From Sulfurimonas sp. (lineage in GTDB: Bacteria > Campylobacterota > Campylobacteria > Campylobacterales > Sulfurimonadaceae), in assembly GCA_021157485.1 (NCBI GenBank), contig JAGGWO010000073.1, forward strand, positions 1-7,431: DNA of 7,431 nt, written 5' to 3'. The translations under genes were made by a program, and so were the position numbers. Below the pieces are notes generated by a model that did not search any database, had not been told where the DNA came from, and worked only from the letters and a program-made list of their open reading frames with translations. This document shows, piece by piece, positions 1 to 6,143 of the stretch; position 1 is the stretch's first letter, and the number at the start of each line of letters is the position of its first letter.

Positions 1-17
1 AATATAATTTTTCAATG

Positions 18-46
18 TTGAAATTTAAACAATTAATAATTATAAA
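18..46 (+). promoter_or_regulatory. Candidate sigma-70 promoter for the PAS-GGDEF-EAL gene
   Basis: TTGAAA at 18-23 and TATAAA at 41-46 are separated by 17 bases. Each matches 5 of 6 positions of the sigma-70 consensus. Transcription would start near 53, giving a very short leader of about 15 bases that still contains the AGAAGAG ribosome-binding stretch (53-59) in front of the ATG at 68. The region is so AT-rich that a chance match is possible, and Campylobacterota promoters often lack a real -35 box, so this is a moderate-to-weak call. Confidence 0.4.
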
Positions 47-67
47 TATTTTAGAAGAGTATAGATA

Positions 68-2815
68 ATGGATGATATAAAAAAACATATACAAAATATT
101 TTCAGGAAAGTAGTTAATTCAAATATTCTTCTATTGATTGTATTTACCATTTTTACTGTTTTGTTTAGTGCGCTATTAATCTATTTGCAGTTGACTGTTT
201 TTTGGCAAAATGAGCCAAATTATGAAATGATTAATTCTGTTGGTTTCTGGACTCTTCTTATTGATGCTTTGGTTGTTGTATCTTTAGTGATATTAATAAG
301 AAAATTTTATGAGAAAAACTTAGAAGAAAAAATAAAAGAGACAGTAGCAAAAAGCAATAGACTTCATGAGCGTTTAGAGTTAGCTCTTTTAGGTTCTAAA
401 GATGGTGTTTGGGATTGGAATATTTTAACTAACAATGTCTACTTTTCTCCTAGATGGAAAGAGATGCTAGGCTATAGTGATGATGAACTTCCTAATGAGT
501 TTTCTTCTTGGGATTCTCGTGTTCACCCTGATGACCTAGAAGTTGCTTTAGCTGGTCTTCAGGAAAATATAGATGGTAAAACTGAGTACTATGAGGGTAC
601 TCATCGCCTGAAGCATAAAGATGGTCACTGGGTTTGGATATTAGACCGTGGTAAAGCAATTTTTGATGAGGATGGCAAACCAATTCGTATGATTGGTACA
701 CATACTGATATCAGTGCATCTAAAGAGTTAGAACTTAAATCTGTACAACGTGGGAAAATTCTAGATAATTCAACGAATGAGATTTTTATTTTTGATGCTC
801 ATGATTTTAAATTTCTCTATATAAATAAAGGGGCTCAAAAAAATATCGGTTATTCATCAGAAGAGATGCTTGAGATGACTCCTGTAGATATAAAACCGAT
901 GTTAGTTTTGGAGGACTTTATAAATCTTTTAAAACCAATAACTGAAAATGGAGAGGAACATATCCAATTTTCTACTATTCATCAGCGTAAAGATGGTTCA
1001 AGATACAACACAGATATCTATTTACAATCGACTATATTTGAGGGTCATGATGCTTACGTTGCGTTTATTCTTGATGTTACAATGAGAAAAGAAACAGAAA
1101 AAGATTTAGTCCAGCAGCATGAACTTTTACAAAATATAGTAGATACCGTACCATCAAGAATCTTTTGGAAAGATAAAGATCTTATTTATTTGGGAGCTAA
1201 TAAACTTTTACTACAAGATGCTGGATTAGAGACTCTTGAAGATATTATTGGTAAAAATGATTTTGATTTACCATGGGGAGAGACCGAGGCAGAGATTTAT
1301 AGAGCTGATGATATAAAAGTTATGCAGAGTGGTATTTCATACATTAATTTTGAGGAGATTCAGACACATGAAGATGGTTCTGTAACTACGCTTTTAACAT
1401 CAAAGGTGCCTTTGAGAGATTCAGATGACAATGTAATAGGTGTACTTGGAAGTTATGTTGATATTACTGCTCAGAGACAAACTGAAGAGGAATTAAAAGT
1501 GCAAAAAGATGTGTTAGCGCATCAAGCACACCATGATGCATTAACAGGATTGCCTAACAGAATTCTTTTTAATGATAGGCTCGAGCAGGCAATAGAAAAA
1601 GCTAAACGCAACGAGACTAAGGTTGCCCTACTTTTTATCGACCTTGACCACTTCAAAGAGATTAATGACTCTTTAGGCCATGAGATAGGGGATAAGATTC
1701 TTCAAGAGGTAACTAAAAGATTAGAAGAAACCATTAGAGATGAAGATACTCTTGCTCGTCTTGGTGGTGATGAGTTTACGATTATAGTGGAAGATTTGTT
1801 ACATGGGGAGGATGCTTCACTGCTTGCTAATAAAGTACTAAAAGTTCTTGCAAAGTTTATAAATATCGAAGATAATATACTCTATGTATCAAGTAGTATA
1901 GGAATTAGCCTCTATCCTGATGATGGAGGTTCTTCTGTTAACCTCTTAAAATACGCTGATTCTGCTATGTACAGAGCTAAAAATGAAGGAAGAAATAACT
2001 TTCAGTTTTATAGTGCAGAGATGACAGAGCTTGCTTTTGAGAGAGTGGTTATGGAGACAAGCCTTAGAGAGGCGCTAGAGCATGAAGACTTTATTGTCTA
2101 CTATCAACTTCAAGTAAACGGGGTAAATGATCAAATAATTGGAATGGAAGCTCTTGTTAGATGGAAACATAACACTATGGGATTGGTTTCTCCGGCTAAG
2201 TTTATTCCTATTGCTGAATCTACAGGACTTATAGTGGAGATTGATAGATTTGTGATGAAAACTGCAATGACACAGTTGGCTGCATGGTATAAAGAGGGGC
2301 TAAATCCTGGAGTTTTGGCTATGAATCTTTCTATTAAACAAGTACAAAGAAAAGATTTTATAAGCATGTTTAAGAGTTTAATAAAAGAGAGTGGATGTAA
2401 GCCAGAATGGTTAGAACTTGAAGTTACAGAAAGTCAAATTATGGGTGATCCTGAAGAGTCTATAAAGATGCTAAACAAAATTAGTGAGATAGGAGTAGAG
2501 TTGGCAGTAGATGACTTTGGTACAGGCTACTCTTCACTTGCATATCTTAAAAAACTACCTATTAATAAACTAAAAATTGACCAGTCATTTGTGAGAGATT
2601 TACCTGATGATGAAGACGATGCGGCGATAACAAAAGCTGTTATTGCACTTGCAAAAAGTATGAACCTTAGAGTTATTGCAGAGGGTGTTGAAACTAAAGC
2701 GCAAAAAGATTTTATGGTAGAGAACGGCTGTAACAATATTCAAGGTTACTTTTATGCTAAACCTATGCCCTCAGATGAGCTAAAAAGTGTTCTTTTAAAG
2801 GGGTTAACTTCTTAG
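68..2815 (+). CDS. Membrane-anchored PAS-PAS-PAS-GGDEF-EAL c-di-GMP synthase/phosphodiesterase
   Basis: This 915-residue protein should make and/or degrade the second messenger c-di-GMP at the inner membrane. Two hydrophobic segments (about 18-40 and 59-79) flank a short predicted periplasmic loop, followed by a charged helical linker (80-105). Three PAS-type sensor domains follow (about 102-217, 229-341 and 352-467). The first two have typical PAS_3/PAS_9 endings, such as the GTHTDIS at 210-216. The GGDEF domain (about 485-650) has an intact active-site GGDEF at 566-570, metal-binding Asp525 in FIDLDHF and an inhibitory I-site RxxD (RDED, 557-560) exactly five residues upstream. The EAL domain (about 665-908) keeps Glu694 of EAL, Asn753 of NLS, Glu785/788 of EVTE, DDFGTGYSS (815-823), Lys836, Glu872 of EGVE and Gln892. 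Both catalytic halves therefore look competent. The usual YQP near the EAL start is YQL here (679-681). The ligands of the PAS domains cannot be read from sequence. The start is supported by AGAAGAG 8 bases upstream. The gene appears to be a single unit, followed by a separate promoter. Confidence 0.96.
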   Translation: MDDIKKHIQNIFRKVVNSNILLLIVFTIFTVLFSALLIYLQLTVFWQNEPNYEMINSVGFWTLLIDALVVVSLVILIRKFYEKNLEEKIKETVAKSNRLHERLELALLGSKDGVWDWNILTNNVYFSPRWKEMLGYSDDELPNEFSSWDSRVHPDDLEVALAGLQENIDGKTEYYEGTHRLKHKDGHWVWILDRGKAIFDEDGKPIRMIGTHTDISASKELELKSVQRGKILDNSTNEIFIFDAHDFKFLYINKGAQKNIGYSSEEMLEMTPVDIKPMLVLEDFINLLKPITENGEEHIQFSTIHQRKDGSRYNTDIYLQSTIFEGHDAYVAFILDVTMRKETEKDLVQQHELLQNIVDTVPSRIFWKDKDLIYLGANKLLLQDAGLETLEDIIGKNDFDLPWGETEAEIYRADDIKVMQSGISYINFEEIQTHEDGSVTTLLTSKVPLRDSDDNVIGVLGSYVDITAQRQTEEELKVQKDVLAHQAHHDALTGLPNRILFNDRLEQAIEKAKRNETKVALLFIDLDHFKEINDSLGHEIGDKILQEVTKRLEETIRDEDTLARLGGDEFTIIVEDLLHGEDASLLANKVLKVLAKFINIEDNILYVSSSIGISLYPDDGGSSVNLLKYADSAMYRAKNEGRNNFQFYSAEMTELAFERVVMETSLREALEHEDFIVYYQLQVNGVNDQIIGMEALVRWKHNTMGLVSPAKFIPIAESTGLIVEIDRFVMKTAMTQLAAWYKEGLNPGVLAMNLSIKQVQRKDFISMFKSLIKESGCKPEWLELEVTESQIMGDPEESIKMLNKISEIGVELAVDDFGTGYSSLAYLKKLPINKLKIDQSFVRDLPDDEDDAAITKAVIALAKSMNLRVIAEGVETKAQKDFMVENGCNNIQGYFYAKPMPSDELKSVLLKGLTS

Positions 2816-2827
2816 AAGCGTTTAATA

Positions 2828-2836
2828 TGATAAAAT
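2828..2836 (+). promoter_or_regulatory. Candidate extended -10 promoter for the foldase-deaminase-IscU-like cluster
   Basis: TGATAAAAT at 2828-2836 fits an extended -10 element (TGn plus TAAAAT, 5 of 6). No convincing -35 box precedes it. A start near 2843 would leave only about 8 bases before the ATG at 2851 but about 23 before the ATG at 2866, so this element also argues for the downstream start of the next gene. It lies in the 50-base gap after the c-di-GMP gene, where I see no terminator hairpin, so read-through is possible. Confidence 0.45.
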
Positions 2837-2865
2837 ACCATTCTTAAATTATGAAATGGATAATT

Positions 2866-3702
2866 ATGTATAAAATATTATTAACTCTTATTCTCGCTAC
2901 CTTGTTAAACGCAGAAGTGTATGATGGTGTAGCTATTGTTGTAAAAGATAGAGCAATTACTCTTTATGAGCTCAAAAAAGAGATGGAAGCTTCTAAGATT
3001 GATGCTAAAAAAGCTTCTGATATTTTGATTCGTAAAAAACTTGAAGAAGTTGAAACGCAGGAGAGAAAGATTACTGTAAGTAACTCTGAAGTTTATGATG
3101 ACATCAAAAAAACAGCAGCTAGAAACAATCTTAACATCAGTGAATTTTATGAGGCAGTTAGAGAGTCAAGTGGGTTAAGTTCAACTGAATTAAAAGAGAA
3201 AGTTAAATATAAACTTCTTTCTCAAAAATTATACTCTGCAATAGCATACTCTTCTATTTCACAGCCTAGTGAAGAAGATGTCCAAGAGTATTATGAGATG
3301 CATAAAGATACATACAAACATCCTAGCGCCTTTACTGTAATAATTTACCAAGCTAAAGATAAAAGTAGAATTCAAGAGAAAGTAAATAACCCTATGTTTT
3401 ACTCTCCAGATATTCAGACTAATGAGCAGGTGCTACCATACGATAGAATTTCCCCTGAGTTAGCGTCTATGCTTTCAAAGACTGCACTTAGCAGCTTCAC
3501 TGCAGTTGTTCCAGACGGTAAAAATGGATATATGAGTTTCTATATAAAGTCTATAGAGTCTGCTGCAGAAGGTGGGGTAGAGAGTGTTAAAAATCAGATT
3601 ATGAACTCTATTATGGCTGAGAAACGTGAGCAGGTTTTAGGTGATTATTTTGCAAGACTTAGATATAACGCTGACATAAATATTATTAGAATGCCAAAGT
3701 AG
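2866..3702 (+). CDS. Secreted SurA-like foldase / parvulin-type peptidyl-prolyl isomerase family protein
   Basis: This is a probable periplasmic chaperone of the SurA/PpiD/PEB4 superfamily, helping envelope proteins to fold. From the ATG at 2866 it has 278 residues, with a signal peptide MYKILLTLILATLLNA and likely cleavage after Ala16. The first mature segment, VYDGVAIVVKDRAITLYEL, is the characteristic SurA N-terminal strand-helix ('VvVNd..It..El'). A helical N-domain runs to about residue 135, a parvulin-like region spans about 150-232, and a C-terminal helix follows. The usual parvulin GG(D/E)LG signature is not visible, so isomerase activity is doubtful. In size and form it resembles the Campylobacter Cj1289-type SurA-like proteins (from memory). 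An ATG at 2851 would add MKWII, but it has no Shine-Dalgarno and sits too close to the -10 box; GGA at 2858-2860 suits the 2866 start. It is followed after only 4 bases by the deaminase gene. Confidence 0.8.
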   Translation: MYKILLTLILATLLNAEVYDGVAIVVKDRAITLYELKKEMEASKIDAKKASDILIRKKLEEVETQERKITVSNSEVYDDIKKTAARNNLNISEFYEAVRESSGLSSTELKEKVKYKLLSQKLYSAIAYSSISQPSEEDVQEYYEMHKDTYKHPSAFTVIIYQAKDKSRIQEKVNNPMFYSPDIQTNEQVLPYDRISPELASMLSKTALSSFTAVVPDGKNGYMSFYIKSIESAAEGGVESVKNQIMNSIMAEKREQVLGDYFARLRYNADINIIRMPK

Positions 3703-3706
3703 TCAG

Positions 3707-4144
3707 ATGTTAAGTGATAAAAATTTCATAAACATAGCAACAGAATTAGCGACTGCTTCAAAGTGTGTATCAAAACAAGTTGGTGCGGTAATTGTAAAAA
3801 ATGGAAGAATATTAAGTACAGGTTACAATGGAACTCCTGCAGGATTTACAAACTGTTGTGATCATTGGAATAACGAGTACACACCTGAACATCACGAGTG
3901 GTCAAAAACTTATGAGATTCATGCTGAGATGAATGCCATCATCTGGGCGGCACGCGAGGGTATTTCAATTGATGGTGCTACTATCTATGTAACACTAGAA
4001 CCATGTAGTGAGTGTAGTAAAAATCTTATTGCAAGTGGTATAAAACGCATAGTTTATGCAAAAGAGTATGAGCATACTCAATCTGACACTATCTCTAAGT
4101 TTATTAAAGACAATGGCGTGAGTATAGAAAAACTCGCGCTTTAA
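3707..4144 (+). CDS. Zinc-dependent dCMP deaminase (ComEB/CDA family)
   Basis: This cytosolic enzyme of 145 residues is predicted to convert dCMP to dUMP, the substrate of thymidylate synthase. The cytidine/deoxycytidylate deaminase zinc signature is complete: His72-Ala-Glu74 (HAEMNAI, with Glu74 as the proton shuttle) and Pro99-Cys100-x-x-Cys103 (PCSEC). The substrate-side motif GYNGTPAGFTNC (39-50) and the long insert before HAE are typical of dCMP deaminases and not of tRNA adenosine or free cytidine deaminases. The length is close to the family norm. The start lies 4 bases after the foldase stop and has no strong ribosome-binding site, which suggests translational coupling. The two products share no obvious pathway, so the linkage is probably just co-transcription. 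ComEB is the Bacillus name for this family; no link to competence is implied. Confidence 0.93.
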   Translation: MLSDKNFINIATELATASKCVSKQVGAVIVKNGRILSTGYNGTPAGFTNCCDHWNNEYTPEHHEWSKTYEIHAEMNAIIWAAREGISIDGATIYVTLEPCSECSKNLIASGIKRIVYAKEYEHTQSDTISKFIKDNGVSIEKLAL

Positions 4145-4156
4145 TTAGGATGTAAA

Positions 4157-4711
4157 ATGCAAGAAAAAATAAGTGAAGAGTTAAGAAATGAGATAGGAAA
4201 GCATTTTATGCTTAACGAGAATTATGGAAAACTTGAAGATGCCAGTGGTGTAGGCTTTGGAATTGATAAGGCAACAAATAGTTATGTAGTTATGTATATC
4301 AAAAGAGATGATACACATATAACTGATATTATGTTTGGTACAAATGCGGCATCTCAAGATGCTGCTACCCTCGGTTCAATTTTAACTGATATGATTAAGG
4401 GTGATGATATTGAAACTGCTTTAGAGACTGTTACAGGGCTTGAAGAGGATTTACAAAAATCATATGCTGCGATAGAAGCACCAAAAGTTGATACTTCTAA
4501 ACCAGAGGGTGAACAAGTTGAGAGAATCTCAACCGAACATCAAGATAGTGCAAATATGGTGCTAACCTCTTTTCGTGCTGCAATGCGTCACTATGAAAGA
4601 AAACTTGAGGGTATCGAGGAAGAGCATTTTGAGATGAGTATTGCAAAAACTTGTCCATACTCTATGACAGATTGTCACTTCGTGGACAAGGTTAGTCAAG
4701 AACAAGACTAA
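4157..4711 (+). CDS. IscU/NifU-N-like protein lacking the scaffold cysteines (function unknown)
   Basis: This is an uncharacterised 184-residue cytosolic protein. By eye, residues 16-90 follow the IscU/NifU N-terminal pattern: the HF-N...G entry, a GVGFGI...VVMYIK strand, the ITDIMFGTNAAS strand-turn and the LGSILTDMIKGDDIETALE helix, which matches 'slvtewvkGksldEAl' of IscU. A second match is HQDSANMVLTSFRAAMRHY (128-146), against IscU 'HCsiLAeDAIkaAIadY'. The three cluster-binding cysteines are gone: the GCGSA position is TNAAS (62-66) and the HC position is His128-Gln129. Between the two blocks is a linker (about 95-127) longer than in IscU. A C-terminal tail carries the only cysteines, Cys166 and Cys173 (CPYSMTDC). 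It probably does not assemble Fe-S clusters in the usual way. TAGGA at 4146-4150, 6 bases before the ATG, supports the start. It is the last gene of its cluster, 12 bases after the deaminase. The IscU relation is a manual inference. Confidence 0.6.
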   Translation: MQEKISEELRNEIGKHFMLNENYGKLEDASGVGFGIDKATNSYVVMYIKRDDTHITDIMFGTNAASQDAATLGSILTDMIKGDDIETALETVTGLEEDLQKSYAAIEAPKVDTSKPEGEQVERISTEHQDSANMVLTSFRAAMRHYERKLEGIEEEHFEMSIAKTCPYSMTDCHFVDKVSQEQD

Positions 4712-5061
4712 CTGTTTAAAAAATCCGCAATAATTGAAGTTGGTCTGCCAATAATGGCTTTACCATTTTTGATTAAAACGGGTCTCTCTATCAGCTTTGG
4801 ATTTTGAACCATCGCCTCTATAAGTTTTTCGTCATTCATTTCATCTTTTAAATTTAACTCTTTATAGATATCTTCTTTCGTGCGCATAAGCTCGCGAGCA
4901 CTTAACTCTAACATCTTTAAAAGATCTTTTATAGTCTCTTTATCAGGGTTTGTTTCTAAATATTTTACAATTTCTTTCTCACAACTATTTTCATCCATAA
5001 TTGATAAGGCTTCACGAGATTTTGAACATTTTGGATTATGCCAGATTGTTATTTGAGTCAT
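4708..5061 (-). CDS. arsC: ArsC-family arsenate reductase (glutaredoxin-dependent type)
   Basis: This 117-residue cytosolic thioredoxin-fold protein is predicted to reduce arsenate to arsenite using glutathione/glutaredoxin-type thiols. It opens with ITIWHNPKCSKSR, where Cys12 is the catalytic cysteine of the family. Arg60 (ELMR), Arg93 (IERP) and Arg106 (GRP) correspond to the three arginines (60, 94 and 107) that bind arsenate in E. coli ArsC. It is about 24 residues shorter than the plasmid R773/E. coli protein, lacking only the tail after the last helix; this length is common in chromosomal ArsC/YffB-like members. No arsB, acr3 or arsR lies beside it, so it could be a general thiol reductase of the family. 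AAGGA 5 bases before the ATG is a strong ribosome-binding site. The TAG stop overlaps the stop of the convergent IscU-like gene by 4 bases. Confidence 0.87.
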   Translation of the reverse strand: MTQITIWHNPKCSKSREALSIMDENSCEKEIVKYLETNPDKETIKDLLKMLELSARELMRTKEDIYKELNLKDEMNDEKLIEAMVQNPKLIERPVLIKNGKAIIGRPTSIIADFLNS

Positions 5062-5069
5062 ATTATTCC

Positions 5070-5095
5070 TTTAGGGTTTTTAGAGTTACCCTTAA
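5070..5095. promoter_or_regulatory. Operator-like inverted repeat between arsC and the GAF operon
   Basis: TTTAGGGT (5070-5077) and ACCCTTAA (5088-5095) form an imperfect inverted repeat, 7 of 8 positions, with a 10-base spacer. It starts 8 bases from the arsC start codon. In arsC mRNA the second arm runs into the AAAGGA ribosome-binding site, so it could be a protein operator or a weak hairpin affecting arsC translation. The uninterrupted core is only 5 base pairs and the region is AT-rich, so chance remains possible. Confidence 0.3.
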
Positions 5096-5115
5096 TTTTA
5101 TTAGGTATTTTACAC

Positions 5116-5121
5116 TATAAT
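5116..5121 (+). promoter_or_regulatory. -10 box of the promoter driving the two GAF genes
   Basis: TATAAT at 5116-5121 is a perfect -10 consensus, preceded by a T-rich stretch (5092-5111) as is usual for Campylobacterota sigma-70 promoters; no clear -35 is present. Transcription would begin near 5128, just upstream of the AAGGGAG ribosome-binding site of the first GAF gene. The opposite strand reads TATAGT at 5119-5114, so an overlapping divergent arsC promoter is possible but less certain. Confidence 0.6.
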
Positions 5122-5133
5122 GGCTTTTATCTA

Positions 5134-5140
5134 AAGGGAG
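5134..5140 (+). promoter_or_regulatory. Strong Shine-Dalgarno fixing the start of the first GAF gene
   Basis: AAGGGAG lies 5 bases before the ATG at 5146. It decides the start: the open frame continues upstream to an ATG at 5038, but that extension would overlap the arsC start, has no ribosome-binding site, would lie upstream of the TATAAT box and encodes a non-GAF hydrophobic stretch. Confidence 0.75.
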
Positions 5141-5145
5141 TTGTC

Positions 5146-5649
5146 ATGAAATATGCAGATTCGTATCTAAAACTAGCCAACTTTGGACGAGAACTGCTAG
5201 AGAAAAAATCTTTAGCTGAAGGTTTGCCTCATATAGCAAAGTATGCCAAAGAGATTATAGATGCAAGAAGATGTTCGATTTATATGTACGACAGAAAAAG
5301 TGATGAGCTTTGGACAACACTTGCAGATGGAATTGAGAAAATTGTTATTCCATCTGATACAGGTATAGTAGGTAATACAATCAAGGAGAGAAAGCCTCTG
5401 ATTGTAAATGATGCTTATGCCCATCCTGACTTTAATCAAAAGATAGATGAAGAGACAGGCTATGTAACAGTAAATCTGATTACTGCACCAATCTTTAACT
5501 CAAATAGAGATATTATAGGGGTTCTCCAGCTCATAAACAAAGATGGTGGATTTGATAATGGAGATGTGAAATTTATGATATTTTTCGCGCATTATGTAAG
5601 TGGATTTTTAGAGTTAATAAGTAAATTTAAAAAGGCAGAGAAAAAATAA
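5146..5649 (+). CDS. Stand-alone GAF domain protein, first of a tandem pair
   Basis: This soluble 167-residue protein consists almost wholly of one GAF domain, a small-molecule or redox sensing fold. An N-terminal helix (about 5-38) leads into the core beginning RRCSIYMYD (41-49). It continues with ELWTTLADGIEKIVIP (54-69), GIVGNT (73-78), PLIVNDAY (84-91), the ITAPIF strand (112-117) and GVLQLINK (125-132), and ends in a helix (FFAHYVSGFLEL). This is the GAF subtype seen in cyclic-nucleotide phosphodiesterases and cyclases. Of its NKxnFxxxDE signature, Asn131, Lys132, Phe136 and Asp140 are present, but the final Glu is Val. Cys43 is its only cysteine. No output domain is fused, so it must signal through a partner or through its paralogue. 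Its stop is 1 base from the next gene, so the two are probably translationally coupled. The ligand is unknown. Confidence 0.88.
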   Translation: MKYADSYLKLANFGRELLEKKSLAEGLPHIAKYAKEIIDARRCSIYMYDRKSDELWTTLADGIEKIVIPSDTGIVGNTIKERKPLIVNDAYAHPDFNQKIDEETGYVTVNLITAPIFNSNRDIIGVLQLINKDGGFDNGDVKFMIFFAHYVSGFLELISKFKKAEKK

Positions 5650-5650
5650 T

Positions 5651-6136
5651 ATGAAAAAATTCGATCAAATAGCAGAGTTCGGACAGAAATTAATGACTTT
5701 AAAAAATATGGAGCATGCTTTAGAGCTGATTTCTGATGAGGCAAAAAAACTTGTAAACGCAGATAGATGTTCTATTTTTATCGTTGATAAAGAAGACAAG
5801 ATGCTATGGACAAAGTTGAGTGATGGAATAGGGCGTATTGTTATCTCTCTTGACTCAGGTATCGTTGGAGATACATATATGCAAAAAGCACCACAAATCG
5901 TTAACTCTCCATATGATGATGAGAGATTTTTACAAAATATCGATAAAAAAAGTGGCTATAAAACAGAAAATATCATCACTGTGCCTATCTTTGATTCTAA
6001 AAGAGCTGTTATGGGAATCATTCAGCTTTTAAATAAGTCTAGAAGTGACTTTGATACATCAGACTTAGAGATGCTTACATTTTTTGCTAACTATGTAAGT
6101 GGTAGTTTAGAGCTTGCAATCTTAAAAGGAAACTAA
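5651..6136 (+). CDS. Stand-alone GAF domain protein, second of a tandem pair
   Basis: This is a 161-residue, soluble, single GAF domain paralogous to its upstream neighbour. By hand alignment about 68 of 152 positions are identical (roughly 45 percent). Shared blocks are RCSI (39-42), LWTxLxDGIxxIVI (52-65), GIVGxT (70-75), the PIFxSxR turn (112-118), QLLNK (125-129) and FFANYVSGSLEL (144-155). The NKxnFxxxDE signature keeps Asn128, Lys129, Phe134 and Asp138, with Leu replacing the final Glu. Its sole cysteine, Cys40, aligns with Cys43 of the neighbour. The start follows the upstream stop after one base and has only a weak purine stretch, consistent with coupled translation and 1:1 production, which would suit a heterodimer. 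It has no membrane segment or output domain. It ends 7 bases from the convergent small cysteine-protein gene. Confidence 0.88.
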   Translation: MKKFDQIAEFGQKLMTLKNMEHALELISDEAKKLVNADRCSIFIVDKEDKMLWTKLSDGIGRIVISLDSGIVGDTYMQKAPQIVNSPYDDERFLQNIDKKSGYKTENIITVPIFDSKRAVMGIIQLLNKSRSDFDTSDLEMLTFFANYVSGSLELAILKGN

Positions 6137-6143
6137 AACTTTC

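Noticed and set aside
492..701. Open frames on the minus strand inside the c-di-GMP gene (492-701, 2131-2367, 2527-2736)
   Set aside because: They lie wholly opposite well-conserved PAS and EAL coding sequence, with no ribosome-binding sites or recognisable protein features.
2810..2820. CTTCTTAGAAG palindrome at the end of the c-di-GMP gene as a terminator
   Set aside because: The arms are 5 bases with essentially no loop and no following T-run, so it cannot form a terminator hairpin.
2851..2865. Upstream ATG start for the SurA-like gene, adding MKWII
   Set aside because: It has no Shine-Dalgarno and is only about 15 bases from the -10 box; the ATG at 2866 has GGA at proper spacing and gives a normal signal peptide. 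The choice is probable, not certain.
4150..4155. ATG-TAA minimal start-stop just before the IscU-like gene
   Set aside because: It arises by chance from the TAGGATG Shine-Dalgarno context; nothing supports its use as a regulatory start-stop.
5070..5138. Inverted CTAAAGG copies flanking the arsC/GAF intergenic region
   Set aside because: Each copy is simply part of the Shine-Dalgarno of its own gene, so the symmetry is expected for two divergent genes.
5038..5145. N-terminal extension of the first GAF gene from an ATG at 5038
   Set aside because: It overlaps the arsC start, has no ribosome-binding site, lies upstream of and across the TATAAT promoter and is not GAF-like, while AAGGGAG sits ideally before the ATG at 5146.
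5212..5439. Minus-strand open frame opposite the first GAF gene, and the + frame at 5838-6032 inside the second
   Set aside because: Both are alternative-frame shadows of clearly coding GAF sequence.
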